DNA of 51,740 nucleotides from an uncultured Clostridia bacterium (GCA_944392105.1 CALXVM010000014.1:1-51740), one strand, 5' to 3'. Positions 37,973 through 46,528 are shown, numbered from the stretch's first letter. Numbers and translations: made by a program. Notes: a model not told the origin generated them from the letters alone.

Positions 37973-38725
37973 TCAAAAATTCTTATTACCCCTCCTTTCG
38001 TATTTATTTATAATCTTATTATAAATAGTATAAATTACATTTTTAGTTGTTGGCTTAGAATCGTTGACAAATCCAAAATATTGTTTTAGTCTTTCATTTT
38101 CGCATTCTATATACATTTGTTCTGTAGCCTTAATAATATTACTTTTTATATTAAATACAGTTGTTTTATACTTATTAGCTATAATTGGGTACACATCTTT
38201 ATTAAGGTTACTATAATCTTTATTTTTATTTAACAGTAATAGTTCTATTATGTCTATTAAATAGTTAGTACCTTTATAAGATAAATTATATCTTAAATAT
38301 TTAATTTCTTTTGTTATCTCATGTTTCAGCACTATTGCTCTATTTTCTTTCATTTTTTTATGGAGTAGTTTTTCTACTTTTACCTTTAGATTATATAAAC
38401 TTTCTTTTCTATCAATAATATCAAACACAAATTGGTTGTGTTTTAACTTTTCAAGTAAATCTTTGTTTTTTGATATTATAATAAGTGATTTACTATATTT
38501 TAACATATTATCTTTAATTAGTGTATTAATTATTTTAATTCCATTATAGCTTGCTAATTCTAACTCTAAAATAACTATATCTATATTATTTTTTGTTTTT
38601 ATTAATCCTAAAGCCTCTATTCCATCAATTGCCATATTAGTCACTTTAATATTTTTATTATCTAATACATCCATTATCGCTTTTGAGTAATAAATATTAT
38701 TGCTAGCTATTAATACATTTATCAT
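37973..38725 (-). CDS. Spo0A-like response regulator with degenerate receiver
   Basis: The 250-aa protein has a receiver fold (1-120) and a C-terminal Spo0A-type DNA-binding domain (about 135-240; KGTNYLIDIIELLLLNKN, YPIIANKYKTTVFNIKSNI, YFGFVNDSKPTTKNVIY). The usual acidic pair after strand 1 is lost (VLIASNN, not VxVADDN). The phosphoacceptor Asp is Glu (VILELEL), and the Lys-Pro near the end is absent. Recognition-helix residues also differ from Spo0A. It is thus a paralogue that probably works without phosphorylation and at different sites. A putative ECF promoter lies directly upstream, and an unknown membrane protein gene follows. Confidence 0.8.
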   Translation of the reverse strand: MINVLIASNNIYYSKAIMDVLDNKNIKVTNMAIDGIEALGLIKTKNNIDIVILELELASYNGIKIINTLIKDNMLKYSKSLIIISKNKDLLEKLKHNQFVFDIIDRKESLYNLKVKVEKLLHKKMKENRAIVLKHEITKEIKYLRYNLSYKGTNYLIDIIELLLLNKNKDYSNLNKDVYPIIANKYKTTVFNIKSNIIKATEQMYIECENERLKQYFGFVNDSKPTTKNVIYTIYNKIINKYERRGNKNF

Positions 38726-38742
38726 AACATCACCTTTATAAT

Positions 38743-38774
38743 ATTAGAGTCAATTATTGCTATAAAAAGTTTCA
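38743..38774 (-). promoter_or_regulatory. putative ECF-type promoter of the Spo0A-like gene
   Basis: TGAAACT (rc of 38768-38774), a 19-bp spacer, then TCTAAT (38743-38748) repeats the arrangement before the ECF sigma gene. The -10 lies only about 18 bp from the ATG, which would leave a very short leader holding AAAGGTGATG. Confidence 0.55.
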
Positions 38775-38942
38775 AAAATTGATAAATATTATAAATTTTT
38801 TTAACGTAATATATTATTTCAAGCTATATTGAACTTTTAGCATGTGTATATTAATTTCTTTCATTATTTTTAAAAAAATACTAGACTTTTTATTTTATTT
38901 TGTGTATTATAATATCAATAATTCTATTTACGGAGGGAACGA

Positions 38943-39344
38943 ATGTCAAAAGTTTTTAAGATTTTTTTAGTATTAATGTTAAGTTTTGTTTTTTGTATGA
39001 GTTTTGTATATGCAAGTGATGTCACAATGGACCTACCAGATAGTGATTCAACTTCTAACTCTTCGGAAGAAAACTCAACAGATAGCAATGTAACAGATGA
39101 GAACTCTGTTGACGAAACAGATGATAATTCTTTAGCAGATGAATATTTAAATGGTGCCCCTGAAGAAGAAAATACTGCACTTCCTGAAGACCCTTTAGCT
39201 GACGCATACTCACATGAACAAGCAGTTGGTATTTCTACTAATTCTTCTGGTTTAAGTGCTAGTTCTATTATTAATATATTATTAATAGCTGTTGGTATTA
39301 TAATAATTTTCTTGGCTATAGCTATAATTATCAGACTAAAATAA
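38943..39344 (+). CDS. secreted acidic protein with C-terminal membrane helix
   Basis: This 133-aa protein has a signal peptide (about 1-24, VYAS), an acidic Ser/Asp/Glu/Asn-rich disordered body (30-85) and a C-terminal hydrophobic helix (about 108-130, NILLIAVGIIIIFLAIAIII) with a short basic end. It would be exposed outside and anchored by its tail. I do not recognise the family. CGGAGGG precedes the ATG, with a TATAAT box about 30 bp further up. It resembles the next gene in layout (signal peptide, polar body, C-terminal helix). Confidence 0.6.
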   Translation: MSKVFKIFLVLMLSFVFCMSFVYASDVTMDLPDSDSTSNSSEENSTDSNVTDENSVDETDDNSLADEYLNGAPEEENTALPEDPLADAYSHEQAVGISTNSSGLSASSIINILLIAVGIIIIFLAIAIIIRLK

Positions 39345-39450
39345 AATGAAATATTTTTTGAGCAATATTTCATTCTATATAAAAAAATTAATTTTATAAT
39401 TTAAAATATATAAAATTATAAAATTAATTAAAAAATTTTTAAAAATTTCC

Positions 39451-39484
39451 AAGTCTTTAATTTTAAATAATTAAAGACTTTTTT
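39451..39484 (+). terminator. terminator of the acidic secreted protein gene
   Basis: AAGTCTTTAA and TTAAAGACTT close a 14-base AT loop (with extra pairs inside) and are followed by TTTTTTG on the plus strand. Confidence 0.7.
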
Positions 39485-39554
39485 GTTGCCTTTATGTATA
39501 ATTTGTTTTTTAAAAATAATACTAATAATAAGTAATTTTTAAGGAGGTTATAAC

Positions 39555-40076
39555 ATGAAAACAAAAATTACTGTTATTGCTATTATTACGTTAATTCTTT
39601 CTTTAATTTTTAGTATCTCTGTTTTTGCAAACACAAACGACATAAAAAATGCAGCTGGAGATGCTACTAACTTTGTTAGAAATGCAGTTGGTGGTGCTGA
39701 AAATGTATTAGAAGATGCAGCAAATGGTGCTGCTGGAGCAATAAAAAGCGGTACAAATGCTATAGAAAACGGTGGAGAAAGAATTGGAAATGATGTAAAA
39801 AATGGAATGACTGATATGAAAGACACTATGATGTCTAATAATACTAATAGTATGGCTGGAACTACTCGTATTGATGGAAATGGTGGTTCTAATAGTAATT
39901 ATTCGGCAACTAGAACATCTGCAACTAGTGACATTACTTTTCTAGGAATATCTAACACAGTATGGACATGGCTTGTTATTGGAATAACAGCTATTGCTAT
40001 TATTTCTTTAATCGTATTTTATATGAGACAAAACAAGTCTACTAATAATCTTTATAACAGTCATAGAGATAACTAA
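39555..40076 (+). CDS. secreted repeat protein with C-terminal membrane helix
   Basis: This 173-aa protein has a signal peptide (about 1-25, SVFA). A body of short amphipathic repeats follows (IKNAAGDATNFVRNAVGGAENVLEDAANGAAGAIKSG), with a period of 11 to 14 residues like apolipoprotein- or LEA-type helices. After that come a Ser/Asn/Gly linker, a membrane helix (about 137-158) and a basic tail. It may bind the membrane surface. I do not recognise the family. AAGGAGG lies seven bases before the ATG. It pairs in design with the gene before it. Confidence 0.55.
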   Translation: MKTKITVIAIITLILSLIFSISVFANTNDIKNAAGDATNFVRNAVGGAENVLEDAANGAAGAIKSGTNAIENGGERIGNDVKNGMTDMKDTMMSNNTNSMAGTTRIDGNGGSNSNYSATRTSATSDITFLGISNTVWTWLVIGITAIAIISLIVFYMRQNKSTNNLYNSHRDN

Positions 40077-40097
40077 TAATAGCTACTATAATTTTAT

Positions 40098-40236
40098 AAA
40101 CCTCACTATTTACTAGAATATTAATAAATGTTATAATATTTTATGATTTTATGTATGAATTAGTAATTTATTAGTTATTTTATTAATTTATATAAATTAC
40201 TTTTATATTTAATTCATATATAGTAAAGTGAGGTTT
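40098..40236. repeat. inverted repeat whose right arm covers the smpB ribosome site
   Basis: AAACCTCACTATTTACTA (40098-40115) can pair with TAGTAAAGTGAGGTTT (40221-40236), with one unpaired base. The GTGAGG that serves as Shine-Dalgarno for smpB lies in the right arm. The loop is about 105 nt. Confidence 0.55.
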
Positions 40237-40241
40237 TACAT

Positions 40242-40691
40242 ATGACTAAAAAAATAATAGCAACAAATCCAGTTGCTAAAAGAAATTATACAATAACAGA
40301 TACTATTGAGGCAGGTATTGTTCTTACAGGAACAGAGATTAAATCTATTAGAAATGGTAAAGTTAATTTAAAAGATAGCTATGCCAACATAAAAAATGGT
40401 GAAGTTTTTATTTACAGCATGCATATTAGTCCATATGAACAAGGTAATATTTTTAACAAAGACCCTTTGCGTGATAGAAAACTTTTATTAAATAGGCGTG
40501 AAATAAATAAATTAGTCGGATTAATAAAACAAAAAGGTTATACTTTAGTTCCAATGAATTTATATTTTTCAGGAAATTTTATAAAATTAGAATTAGGTAT
40601 AGGAAAAGGTAAAAAGCTTTATGATAAACGTGAAGATATTGCAAAAAAAGATGCTGAAATACGTATGAAAAAACAAAGCGCTAGATATTAG
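40242..40691 (+). CDS. smpB: SsrA-binding protein SmpB
   Basis: SmpB binds tmRNA and brings it to stalled ribosomes for trans-translation. The 149-aa protein has the beta-barrel motifs [36 protein letters not shown], and [24 protein letters not shown]. Its C-terminal basic tail ([25 protein letters not shown]) mimics mRNA on the ribosome. The length is normal. It often lies near rnr and ssrA; neither is here. A long inverted repeat spans its leader. Confidence 0.97.
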   Translation: MTKKIIATNPVAKRNYTITDTIEAGIVLTGTEIKSIRNGKVNLKDSYANIKNGEVFIYSMHISPYEQGNIFNKDPLRDRKLLLNRREINKLVGLIKQKGYTLVPMNLYFSGNFIKLELGIGKGKKLYDKREDIAKKDAEIRMKKQSARY

Positions 40692-40694
40692 TTG

Positions 40695-40967
40695 TTTATT
40701 GATGATTTTGAATATTTTTAAAAGTTTTTTAAAATAACATTATTAGTTTTATTCATATTTTATAGGGAGTATATATAATTTTTGCAGTGAGCTCGTGTGG
40801 GGACCGACAAATTATAAGCTGTATAAACTTAAGCAACACCTTGCGAAAAGTTTATTACAGCTTATTATGCAGTTGGGACGAACAAAAAAATTATATATAC
40901 TCCCTCTATTAATATAACAATTCATTTTAATAAACTATTTATTTAAATATTCAAAATCATCAATAAA
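40695..40967. repeat. nested palindrome: 23-bp outer arms with stem-loop element E3 inside
   Basis: The 23-bp perfect inverted repeats at 40695-40717 and 40945-40967 lie just past two convergent genes (smpB and fba). Between them is element E3 (40762-40907), with 20-bp arms (AGGGAGTATATATAATTTTT). Its asymmetric interior carries GCAGTGAGC on the left, a 17-bp inner hairpin (ATAAGCTGTATAAACTT) and GCAGTTGGGACGAAC on the right. The design parallels E1: a terminator hairpin with an element in its loop. Confidence 0.65.
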
Positions 40968-40972
40968 TAGTG

Positions 40973-41902
40973 TTAAGCTTTATTACTTGAACCAAATACA
41001 TCTTTTATTTTATGTTTTACTACTTCTTCTATTAAATTTCTAGCATTTCCTAGATATTTTCTTGGGTCAAATACAGATGGGTCTTCTGCAAATGTTTTTC
41101 TAATTGCTGCTGTCATTGCTAGTCTTAAGTCTGTATCTACATTTATTTTAGAAACTCCTGAAATACTTGCTTCATGTAGCATTTCATCAGGTACACCTTT
41201 TGCTCCTGGTATATTTCCACCATATTTATTACACATTTCTACTAATTCTGGAATAACTGTTGAAGCTCCGTGTAAAACTATTGGTGTATGAGGTAATTTT
41301 TCTTTTACCTTTGCTAAAATATCAAATCTTAGTTTAGCTTCTCCTTTAAATTTATATGCTCCATGGCTTGTTCCAATTGCTATAGCTAATGAATCACAAC
41401 CTGTTCTTTCCACAAATTCTTTTGCTTGGTCTGGGTCTGTATACATAGCATCAGATGCTGCCACATTAACATCATCTTCTATTCCTGCTAATTTTCCAAG
41501 CTCTGCTTCTACTACCACTCCTTTAGAGTGAGCATATTCTACTACTTTTTTTGTTAGTTCTATATTTTCTTCAAAGTCATATTTTGAACCATCAATCATT
41601 ACTGAAGAAAAACCGTTATCTACGCACATTTTACATGTCTCAAAATCTGGTCCATGGTCTAAATGTAATGCAAGTGGAATATCATACTCGTCTAATGCAG
41701 ATTCTATCATCTTTTTTAAGTATTCTATCCCTGCATATTTTATTGCACTAGAAGATGCTTGTAATATAACTGGTGAATTTTCGTCAGCAGCTGCTTTAAC
41801 AATTGCTTGTACTATTTCCATATTATTTACATTAAAAGCTCCTATGGCAAAATGCTCCTTCATTGATTTTTCAAACATATCTTTAGTTGTTACTAATGGC
41901 AT
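40973..41902 (-). CDS. fba: class II fructose-bisphosphate aldolase
   Basis: This zinc enzyme cleaves fructose 1,6-bisphosphate to dihydroxyacetone phosphate and glyceraldehyde 3-phosphate in glycolysis. The 309-aa protein has AFNVNNMEI near the start, the zinc and catalytic ALHLDHGPD, VMIDGS, EAELGKLAG, the SHGAYK metal ligand and the VLHGAS loop. NVDTDLR lies near the C-terminus. The length matches class IIB enzymes. AGGAGG precedes the ATG. It is transcribed alone and faces smpB across a nested palindrome. Confidence 0.97.
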   Translation of the reverse strand: MPLVTTKDMFEKSMKEHFAIGAFNVNNMEIVQAIVKAAADENSPVILQASSSAIKYAGIEYLKKMIESALDEYDIPLALHLDHGPDFETCKMCVDNGFSSVMIDGSKYDFEENIELTKKVVEYAHSKGVVVEAELGKLAGIEDDVNVAASDAMYTDPDQAKEFVERTGCDSLAIAIGTSHGAYKFKGEAKLRFDILAKVKEKLPHTPIVLHGASTVIPELVEMCNKYGGNIPGAKGVPDEMLHEASISGVSKINVDTDLRLAMTAAIRKTFAEDPSVFDPRKYLGNARNLIEEVVKHKIKDVFGSSNKA

Positions 41903-41984
41903 AATATTTCCTCCTTTTTTTACCTAGTATAACTATTTTATTTCTAAATTTTGTTAATGTCAATATATTATCTTGAAATAATAA

Positions 41985-42013
41985 TTGACATAATTTTTAG
42001 TGAGTGATACAAT
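41985..42013 (+). promoter_or_regulatory. near-consensus promoter of the beta-CASP gene
   Basis: TTGACA (41985-41990) and TACAAT (42008-42013) have a 17-bp spacer, giving a leader of about 75 nt. Confidence 0.75.
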
Positions 42014-42093
42014 TTGTTCAGGCACAATTTAAGTGTCATCATTCTAGTCGACTGCAAATGTGGTTGACGACGCAAAGATTGGAGGACAAGTTT

Positions 42094-43566
42094 ATGGGAT
42101 TACGGAAACGTTTTTACGTCGATATTCAGACATTAAACAATGCCGTGACCGGCTCGCTACATTTATGTGTAGCAAAGTTTCCAGATGGTGAAACGGTTCG
42201 CTTTATTGTTGATTGCGGTCTTTTCCAAGAGCGCGTTGAGAAAGTCAACGATGAGGACGAATCTGCTAGAGAAAATATCAACGATCTCTATAATCGGTCT
42301 TTTCCTTTTACAGAAGATTCTTTGGATTTTTCTCTTATCACTCACAACCACGTGGATCATGTTGGTAGACTTCCTTTGCTGTACAAAAATGGATATGCAG
42401 GCAAAACCTATATGTCCATTCCTACTAAGGAATTAATCCGGCATGCATTAAATGACAGTTGCAAGGTCCTTCGGGAAACTGCTAAACGGCGTCATGTTTC
42501 TGCACTCTATACAGATACTGACGTTGGTCAAGCCCTTTCAAACTTTTACGGAATGCCTTATGATGAGCCTTTTTATCTGGTACCTAACAAGGTTAAGGTT
42601 ACCTTTTTCAAAAACGGACATCTGGTAGGCGCAGCATTAATTTTGGTTCAGATTTACTCTAGTTCCTCGAAAGAAGTTATTAATCTTCTCTTTACAGGAG
42701 ATTATAACAAGAAAAACATGTTCTTTAAAGTTCCTGATTTACCTAAGTGGCTCTATGAACTTCCTGTAACTATTATTCAGGAAAGCACTTATGGTAATAT
42801 GGATACTACTGACATTGAAGAGTGTTTTGAAGAGAACATTCTTCGTGGAACCCGTGAGCAAAAGACCATTGTAGTTCCTGCATTTTCTCTTGGGCGTTAC
42901 CAAGAAGTACTTTATTTTCTCAAGACATTGCAGAAAAGAGGTGCTTTAGACCCCAATATTCCAATTTACGGTGATGGAAAACTTGCGGCAACCTACACCA
43001 ATATGTTTTTGAACAATCCCAATCTCGGAATTGATTCAGAAATGACTGATTTTCTCCCCGAAAATGTTGAGTTTATTTCTGGTAGCGAAGCTAGAAGTAA
43101 CGTAATTGCTGATATTCACAGCAAGATTATTGTTACAACTAGTGGCATGGGTTCTTATGGACCTGCTCAGGAGTATATTTCCAAGCTTATTTCTAATCCT
43201 AATGCACTAATCCATTTTACTGGATATACTGCTGAGGGAACTCTTGGAAGACGTTTGAAGGACACCGAAATCGGTCAAGACGTAAAAGTTGGCTCCATTA
43301 TGAAAATCAAACGTGCCGAAGTCATGTATACTACCGAGTTTTCGGCGCATGCCAAGGCAAACGAAATGATTGATTTTCTGAATAGCTTCAGTAAAATCAA
43401 CTTCATTATCGTAAATCATGGTGAGCCAGAAGTGAAGGAAAAGTTTGCATCTCGCATTTTGCGTGAGGTAAACAATGTTAAGGAAGTCGGTATAGCAAGT
43501 AGAGATACTTTCTTCCGTATCGACCCATACAAATGTGTGAAATCTATGAGCACACACTTCCAATAA
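42094..43566 (+). CDS. beta-CASP metallo-beta-lactamase-fold hydrolase (YSH1-like)
   Basis: This 490-aa enzyme has the zinc motif THNHVDHVGRLPLLY (HxHxDH). The beta-CASP signatures follow: ESTYGN, PAFSLGRYQEVLYFL, TSGMGSYGPAQEYI, EFSAHAKANEM and IVNHGEPEVKE. This group includes RNA endo/exonucleases such as RNase J and archaeal CPSF (COG1236). RNA cleavage is likely but the substrate is unknown. I use ATG 42094, eight bases after GGAGG; the ORF upstream to 42004 lies within the leader. The gene is GC-rich relative to its neighbours, with its own promoter and terminator, so it looks acquired. Confidence 0.85.
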   Translation: MGLRKRFYVDIQTLNNAVTGSLHLCVAKFPDGETVRFIVDCGLFQERVEKVNDEDESARENINDLYNRSFPFTEDSLDFSLITHNHVDHVGRLPLLYKNGYAGKTYMSIPTKELIRHALNDSCKVLRETAKRRHVSALYTDTDVGQALSNFYGMPYDEPFYLVPNKVKVTFFKNGHLVGAALILVQIYSSSSKEVINLLFTGDYNKKNMFFKVPDLPKWLYELPVTIIQESTYGNMDTTDIEECFEENILRGTREQKTIVVPAFSLGRYQEVLYFLKTLQKRGALDPNIPIYGDGKLAATYTNMFLNNPNLGIDSEMTDFLPENVEFISGSEARSNVIADIHSKIIVTTSGMGSYGPAQEYISKLISNPNALIHFTGYTAEGTLGRRLKDTEIGQDVKVGSIMKIKRAEVMYTTEFSAHAKANEMIDFLNSFSKINFIIVNHGEPEVKEKFASRILREVNNVKEVGIASRDTFFRIDPYKCVKSMSTHFQ

Positions 43567-43598
43567 CCTTAAAGTCTAGCATTTAGTCTTGTTTTAAA

Positions 43599-43632
43599 GG
43601 GAAGTACCTATATGGTGCTTCCCTACTTTTTT
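43599..43632 (+). terminator. terminator of the beta-CASP gene
   Basis: GGGAAGTACC and GGTGCTTCCC form a 10-bp stem with one G-T pair, followed by TACTTTTTT. Confidence 0.85.
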
Positions 43633-43689
43633 ACATTTTACATATCATATTATATTTTATATTTTGCATATATTTTATAGGTGTGTCCT

Positions 43690-43860
43690 CTATTTTCCAT
43701 TTTCACATTTATAACTACTGCACATAGATTCATCTGCTTGTTTTGTGTCACAACCTACTACTGGTGTTACAATAATTTGCTCTAATTTGCATTCCTGTCT
43801 TCCCACATCATTGTATTTACAACTTCCTACTGTACAATTTATTTTTTGATTTTTTTCCAT
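43690..43860 (-). CDS. DUF1540 Cys-rich mini-protein
   Basis: This 56-aa protein (MEKNQKINCTVGSCKYND ... CSSYKCENGK) has six Cys spaced as in the DUF1540 family: C-x4-C-x9-C-x12-C-x9-C-x4-C. Such proteins are common in Clostridia and probably bind metal through the Cys set. GGAGG lies eight bases before ATG 43860. The gene is too short for most callers. It sits between a foreign-looking unit and the GH3 gene, with no obvious partner. Confidence 0.8.
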   Translation of the reverse strand: MEKNQKINCTVGSCKYNDVGRQECKLEQIIVTPVVGCDTKQADESMCSSYKCENGK

Positions 43861-44065
43861 AAAAAATAGCCTCCTTAAATAATTTTTTCATTATTAGTAT
43901 GGCTATTTTTTATAATTTTATTTGTTTTATATTTAATTTTTTATTAATATTCCGCTTCAATTAATATATAGAAAATATAGAAAATACATAAAATATATAA
44001 AATAATATAATATATAAATTAAAATGCAAAATAGTATGTAAAAGCACAAAATTATTTAATTATTT

Positions 44066-46528
44066 TTATTTACTAATTGAATCGTCAAAATAAATTTTTA
44101 TAAAATCCAAGTCCAGTTTTTCTTCATTTCTTTTTGCTATGTCAATTAATTCATCTACCATTTTCTTAGTTATTTTAGCATCTTTTCTTTCATAAAATCT
44201 TTTAATAGGTTTTTGAATTCTTTTAATAATTCTATAACCTTTATCTACATTTTGCTCTTCAAAATATTTGTTTGCTCTTTCTATTTCTTTCTCATAAATA
44301 TACTTACCTATTTTAGTATTTCTTATTTGCTCTATTGAATTCGCATCTGAAATTTCTGTTATCTTTATAGTTTTAGCTGGTATTTTTCTTCCTAATATCG
44401 CTTCAAAATCTTCATCACATACATTTTCTATTTTTCCTGTTTTATAGCATTCTGGAATATTTCTATCTAATATTACATCATCTGAAAAGATTTCAACATT
44501 TGCTTCTAAAACAATATCCCTGATAGATTTTCCAATAAGTATTTTATATGTGCCCGCTTCTACTACCCACTTTTTACTAATAGCATCATAATGCTCAAAG
44601 GAGCTTCTATCAATTTTTATGTTTATTTTCTTTTCTTCTCCCTTTTCAAGTTCTATTTTGGTAAATGCTTTTAACTCTTTTTTTGGTGCATATATCTTAT
44701 TGCCACTATGTGAAATATAAATTTGTGCTATTTCCTTTCCTTTAACATTTCCTGTATTTTTTATTGTAAATTCTAAGTTTATATTAATATTATTTTGTTT
44801 TATCTTTAAATTTGAATACTCAAAATTTGTATAACTTAGTCCATATCCAAATGGAAACAAAACATCTTTATTTACAGTATCATAATATCTATATCCAACA
44901 TAAACAGATTCTTTATATTCTACTAATACATCTGTACCAGGAAAGTTATTATAACATGGGGTGTCTTCAATTTTTAAAGGATATGTTTCTGCTAGCTTAC
45001 CATTTGGATTTACTTTACCAACTATACAGTTTACTATGGCTTTAGCTCCTGCTTCTCCTCCAAGATAACCTGTAATAATACCTTTTACACTGTCTTTCCA
45101 TGGCATAAGAATTTGGGCTCCATTTGTTAGTACAACAATAACATTTCTATTTACTTTTGCTATTTCTGCTATTAGCTCATTTTGATTTTCTGGAATATCT
45201 AAAGAATTTCTATCTAATCCTTCTGCTTCTTCTAATTCTGTTAATCCTGCAAAAACTAATACAGTATCATTTCTTTTTGCAACCTCTATAGCTTCTTTTT
45301 GTAATTCGTATTTATTATTACTGTTTCCTAATTCATAACCTTTAGCATAATCTATGTCATAACCTAAAGAAATAAAACTATCATATGCATTTTCTACTTT
45401 ATATGAATTAACTTTAGAACTTCCTGCACCTTGATATCTTGGATTCTTTGCAAAATTGCCTATTAAAGCTATTTTTTTGTTTTTAATAGGTAAGATGTCA
45501 TCTTCGTTTTTTAAAAGCACTACAGACTCTTCTGCAGCTTTTAATGCTATATTATGTTCCATTTCTAACTCATCTGCTGCATTTTTATATTCTTCATCTA
45601 CTATTGCATTAATTTCCATATTTCCGTCTTCAACATTATTTACTCTATTAGCATCTTTTACAAGTTTATATATAGTAGTTAATATTCTATCTACTACTTT
45701 GTCTAGTACGTCTTCATCTAATCTTCCGCTTTTAACTGCTTCTATAATTTGTTCTTTTATATTTGCCCTATCTGCTGGCATTTCTATTGCAGTTCCAGCT
45801 TTTATTCCCTCTACCCTATTATCTTCTGCACTCCAATCTGTAATAACAATTCCATCAAAGTTCCAATCATTATACAATGTATTGTTTATTAGTTCTTTAT
45901 TATCACAGCAGTATTTACCATTAATTTTGTTGTATGCTCCCATAATAGAATATGGTTTTGCTTCTTTTACAATCATTTCAAATGCTTTTAAATATATTTC
46001 TTTTAATGTTCTTTCATCTATTATTACATCTATTAGTCTTCTATTATATTCTTGGTTGTTTACCGCAAAATGTTTTACACAAACTCCCACGCCATTTTCT
46101 TGAACGCCTTTTACATAGGCTATTCCTAATTTTCCAGCTAAATATGGATCTTCTGAAAAATACTCAAAATTTCTACCGCACAAAGGACTTCTTTTTATAT
46201 TTACTCCAGGTCCTAGCAATATATTTACTCCTGCATTTTTAGCAGCGTTTCCTATAGCTTTTGATACTTCATTTACTAAGCCTTCATCCCAGCTATTTGC
46301 AAGAGTAGATTCTGTTGGAAAACATACTGCTGTTTTACTTTGTGGTGTTTCTAAGTCACCTATTCTATCATTTTTAGTCTCTATTCTTAAACCATTTGGT
46401 CCATCTGCCATCATTATATTAGGTATATTTAATCTTTCTATTTCATTAGTATGCCATGTGTCTTTTCCTACACATAAACTTGCTTTTTCCTCTAATGTCA
46501 TATTATCAATTAAATTTTTATATTTCAT
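44066..46528 (-). CDS. glycoside hydrolase family 3 (beta-glucosidase type)
   Basis: This 820-aa exo-acting glycosidase has GH3 N-terminal TIM-barrel motifs MADGPNGLR (40-48), GPGVNIKRSPLCGRNFEYFSED and VKHFAVNNQE. The nucleophile is Asp231 in GIVITDWSAED. The second alpha/beta domain and a fibronectin-III-like domain (about 565-670) follow. A C-terminal extension of about 150 residues, helical and charged, goes beyond the usual end. There is no signal peptide, so it acts in the cytosol on imported oligosaccharides. GGAGG lies before the ATG. The exact sugar specificity cannot be read. Confidence 0.9.
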   Translation of the reverse strand: MKYKNLIDNMTLEEKASLCVGKDTWHTNEIERLNIPNIMMADGPNGLRIETKNDRIGDLETPQSKTAVCFPTESTLANSWDEGLVNEVSKAIGNAAKNAGVNILLGPGVNIKRSPLCGRNFEYFSEDPYLAGKLGIAYVKGVQENGVGVCVKHFAVNNQEYNRRLIDVIIDERTLKEIYLKAFEMIVKEAKPYSIMGAYNKINGKYCCDNKELINNTLYNDWNFDGIVITDWSAEDNRVEGIKAGTAIEMPADRANIKEQIIEAVKSGRLDEDVLDKVVDRILTTIYKLVKDANRVNNVEDGNMEINAIVDEEYKNAADELEMEHNIALKAAEESVVLLKNEDDILPIKNKKIALIGNFAKNPRYQGAGSSKVNSYKVENAYDSFISLGYDIDYAKGYELGNSNNKYELQKEAIEVAKRNDTVLVFAGLTELEEAEGLDRNSLDIPENQNELIAEIAKVNRNVIVVLTNGAQILMPWKDSVKGIITGYLGGEAGAKAIVNCIVGKVNPNGKLAETYPLKIEDTPCYNNFPGTDVLVEYKESVYVGYRYYDTVNKDVLFPFGYGLSYTNFEYSNLKIKQNNININLEFTIKNTGNVKGKEIAQIYISHSGNKIYAPKKELKAFTKIELEKGEEKKINIKIDRSSFEHYDAISKKWVVEAGTYKILIGKSIRDIVLEANVEIFSDDVILDRNIPECYKTGKIENVCDEDFEAILGRKIPAKTIKITEISDANSIEQIRNTKIGKYIYEKEIERANKYFEEQNVDKGYRIIKRIQKPIKRFYERKDAKITKKMVDELIDIAKRNEEKLDLDFIKIYFDDSISK

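Noticed and set aside
38924..39373. 149-codon ORF on the minus strand opposite the acidic secreted protein
   Set aside because: It is the reverse image of a Ser/Glu/Asp-rich gene that has a signal peptide, ribosome site, promoter and terminator on the plus strand; the minus ORF has none of these.
42004..42093. N-terminal extension of the beta-CASP protein
   Set aside because: These codons lie between the -10 box and the GGAGG of the true start, so they are leader RNA.
45456..46103. 215-codon ORF on the plus strand inside the GH3 gene
   Set aside because: The GH3 frame holds all family motifs; the opposite frame is a low-complexity Ser/Leu/Ile translation without a ribosome site.
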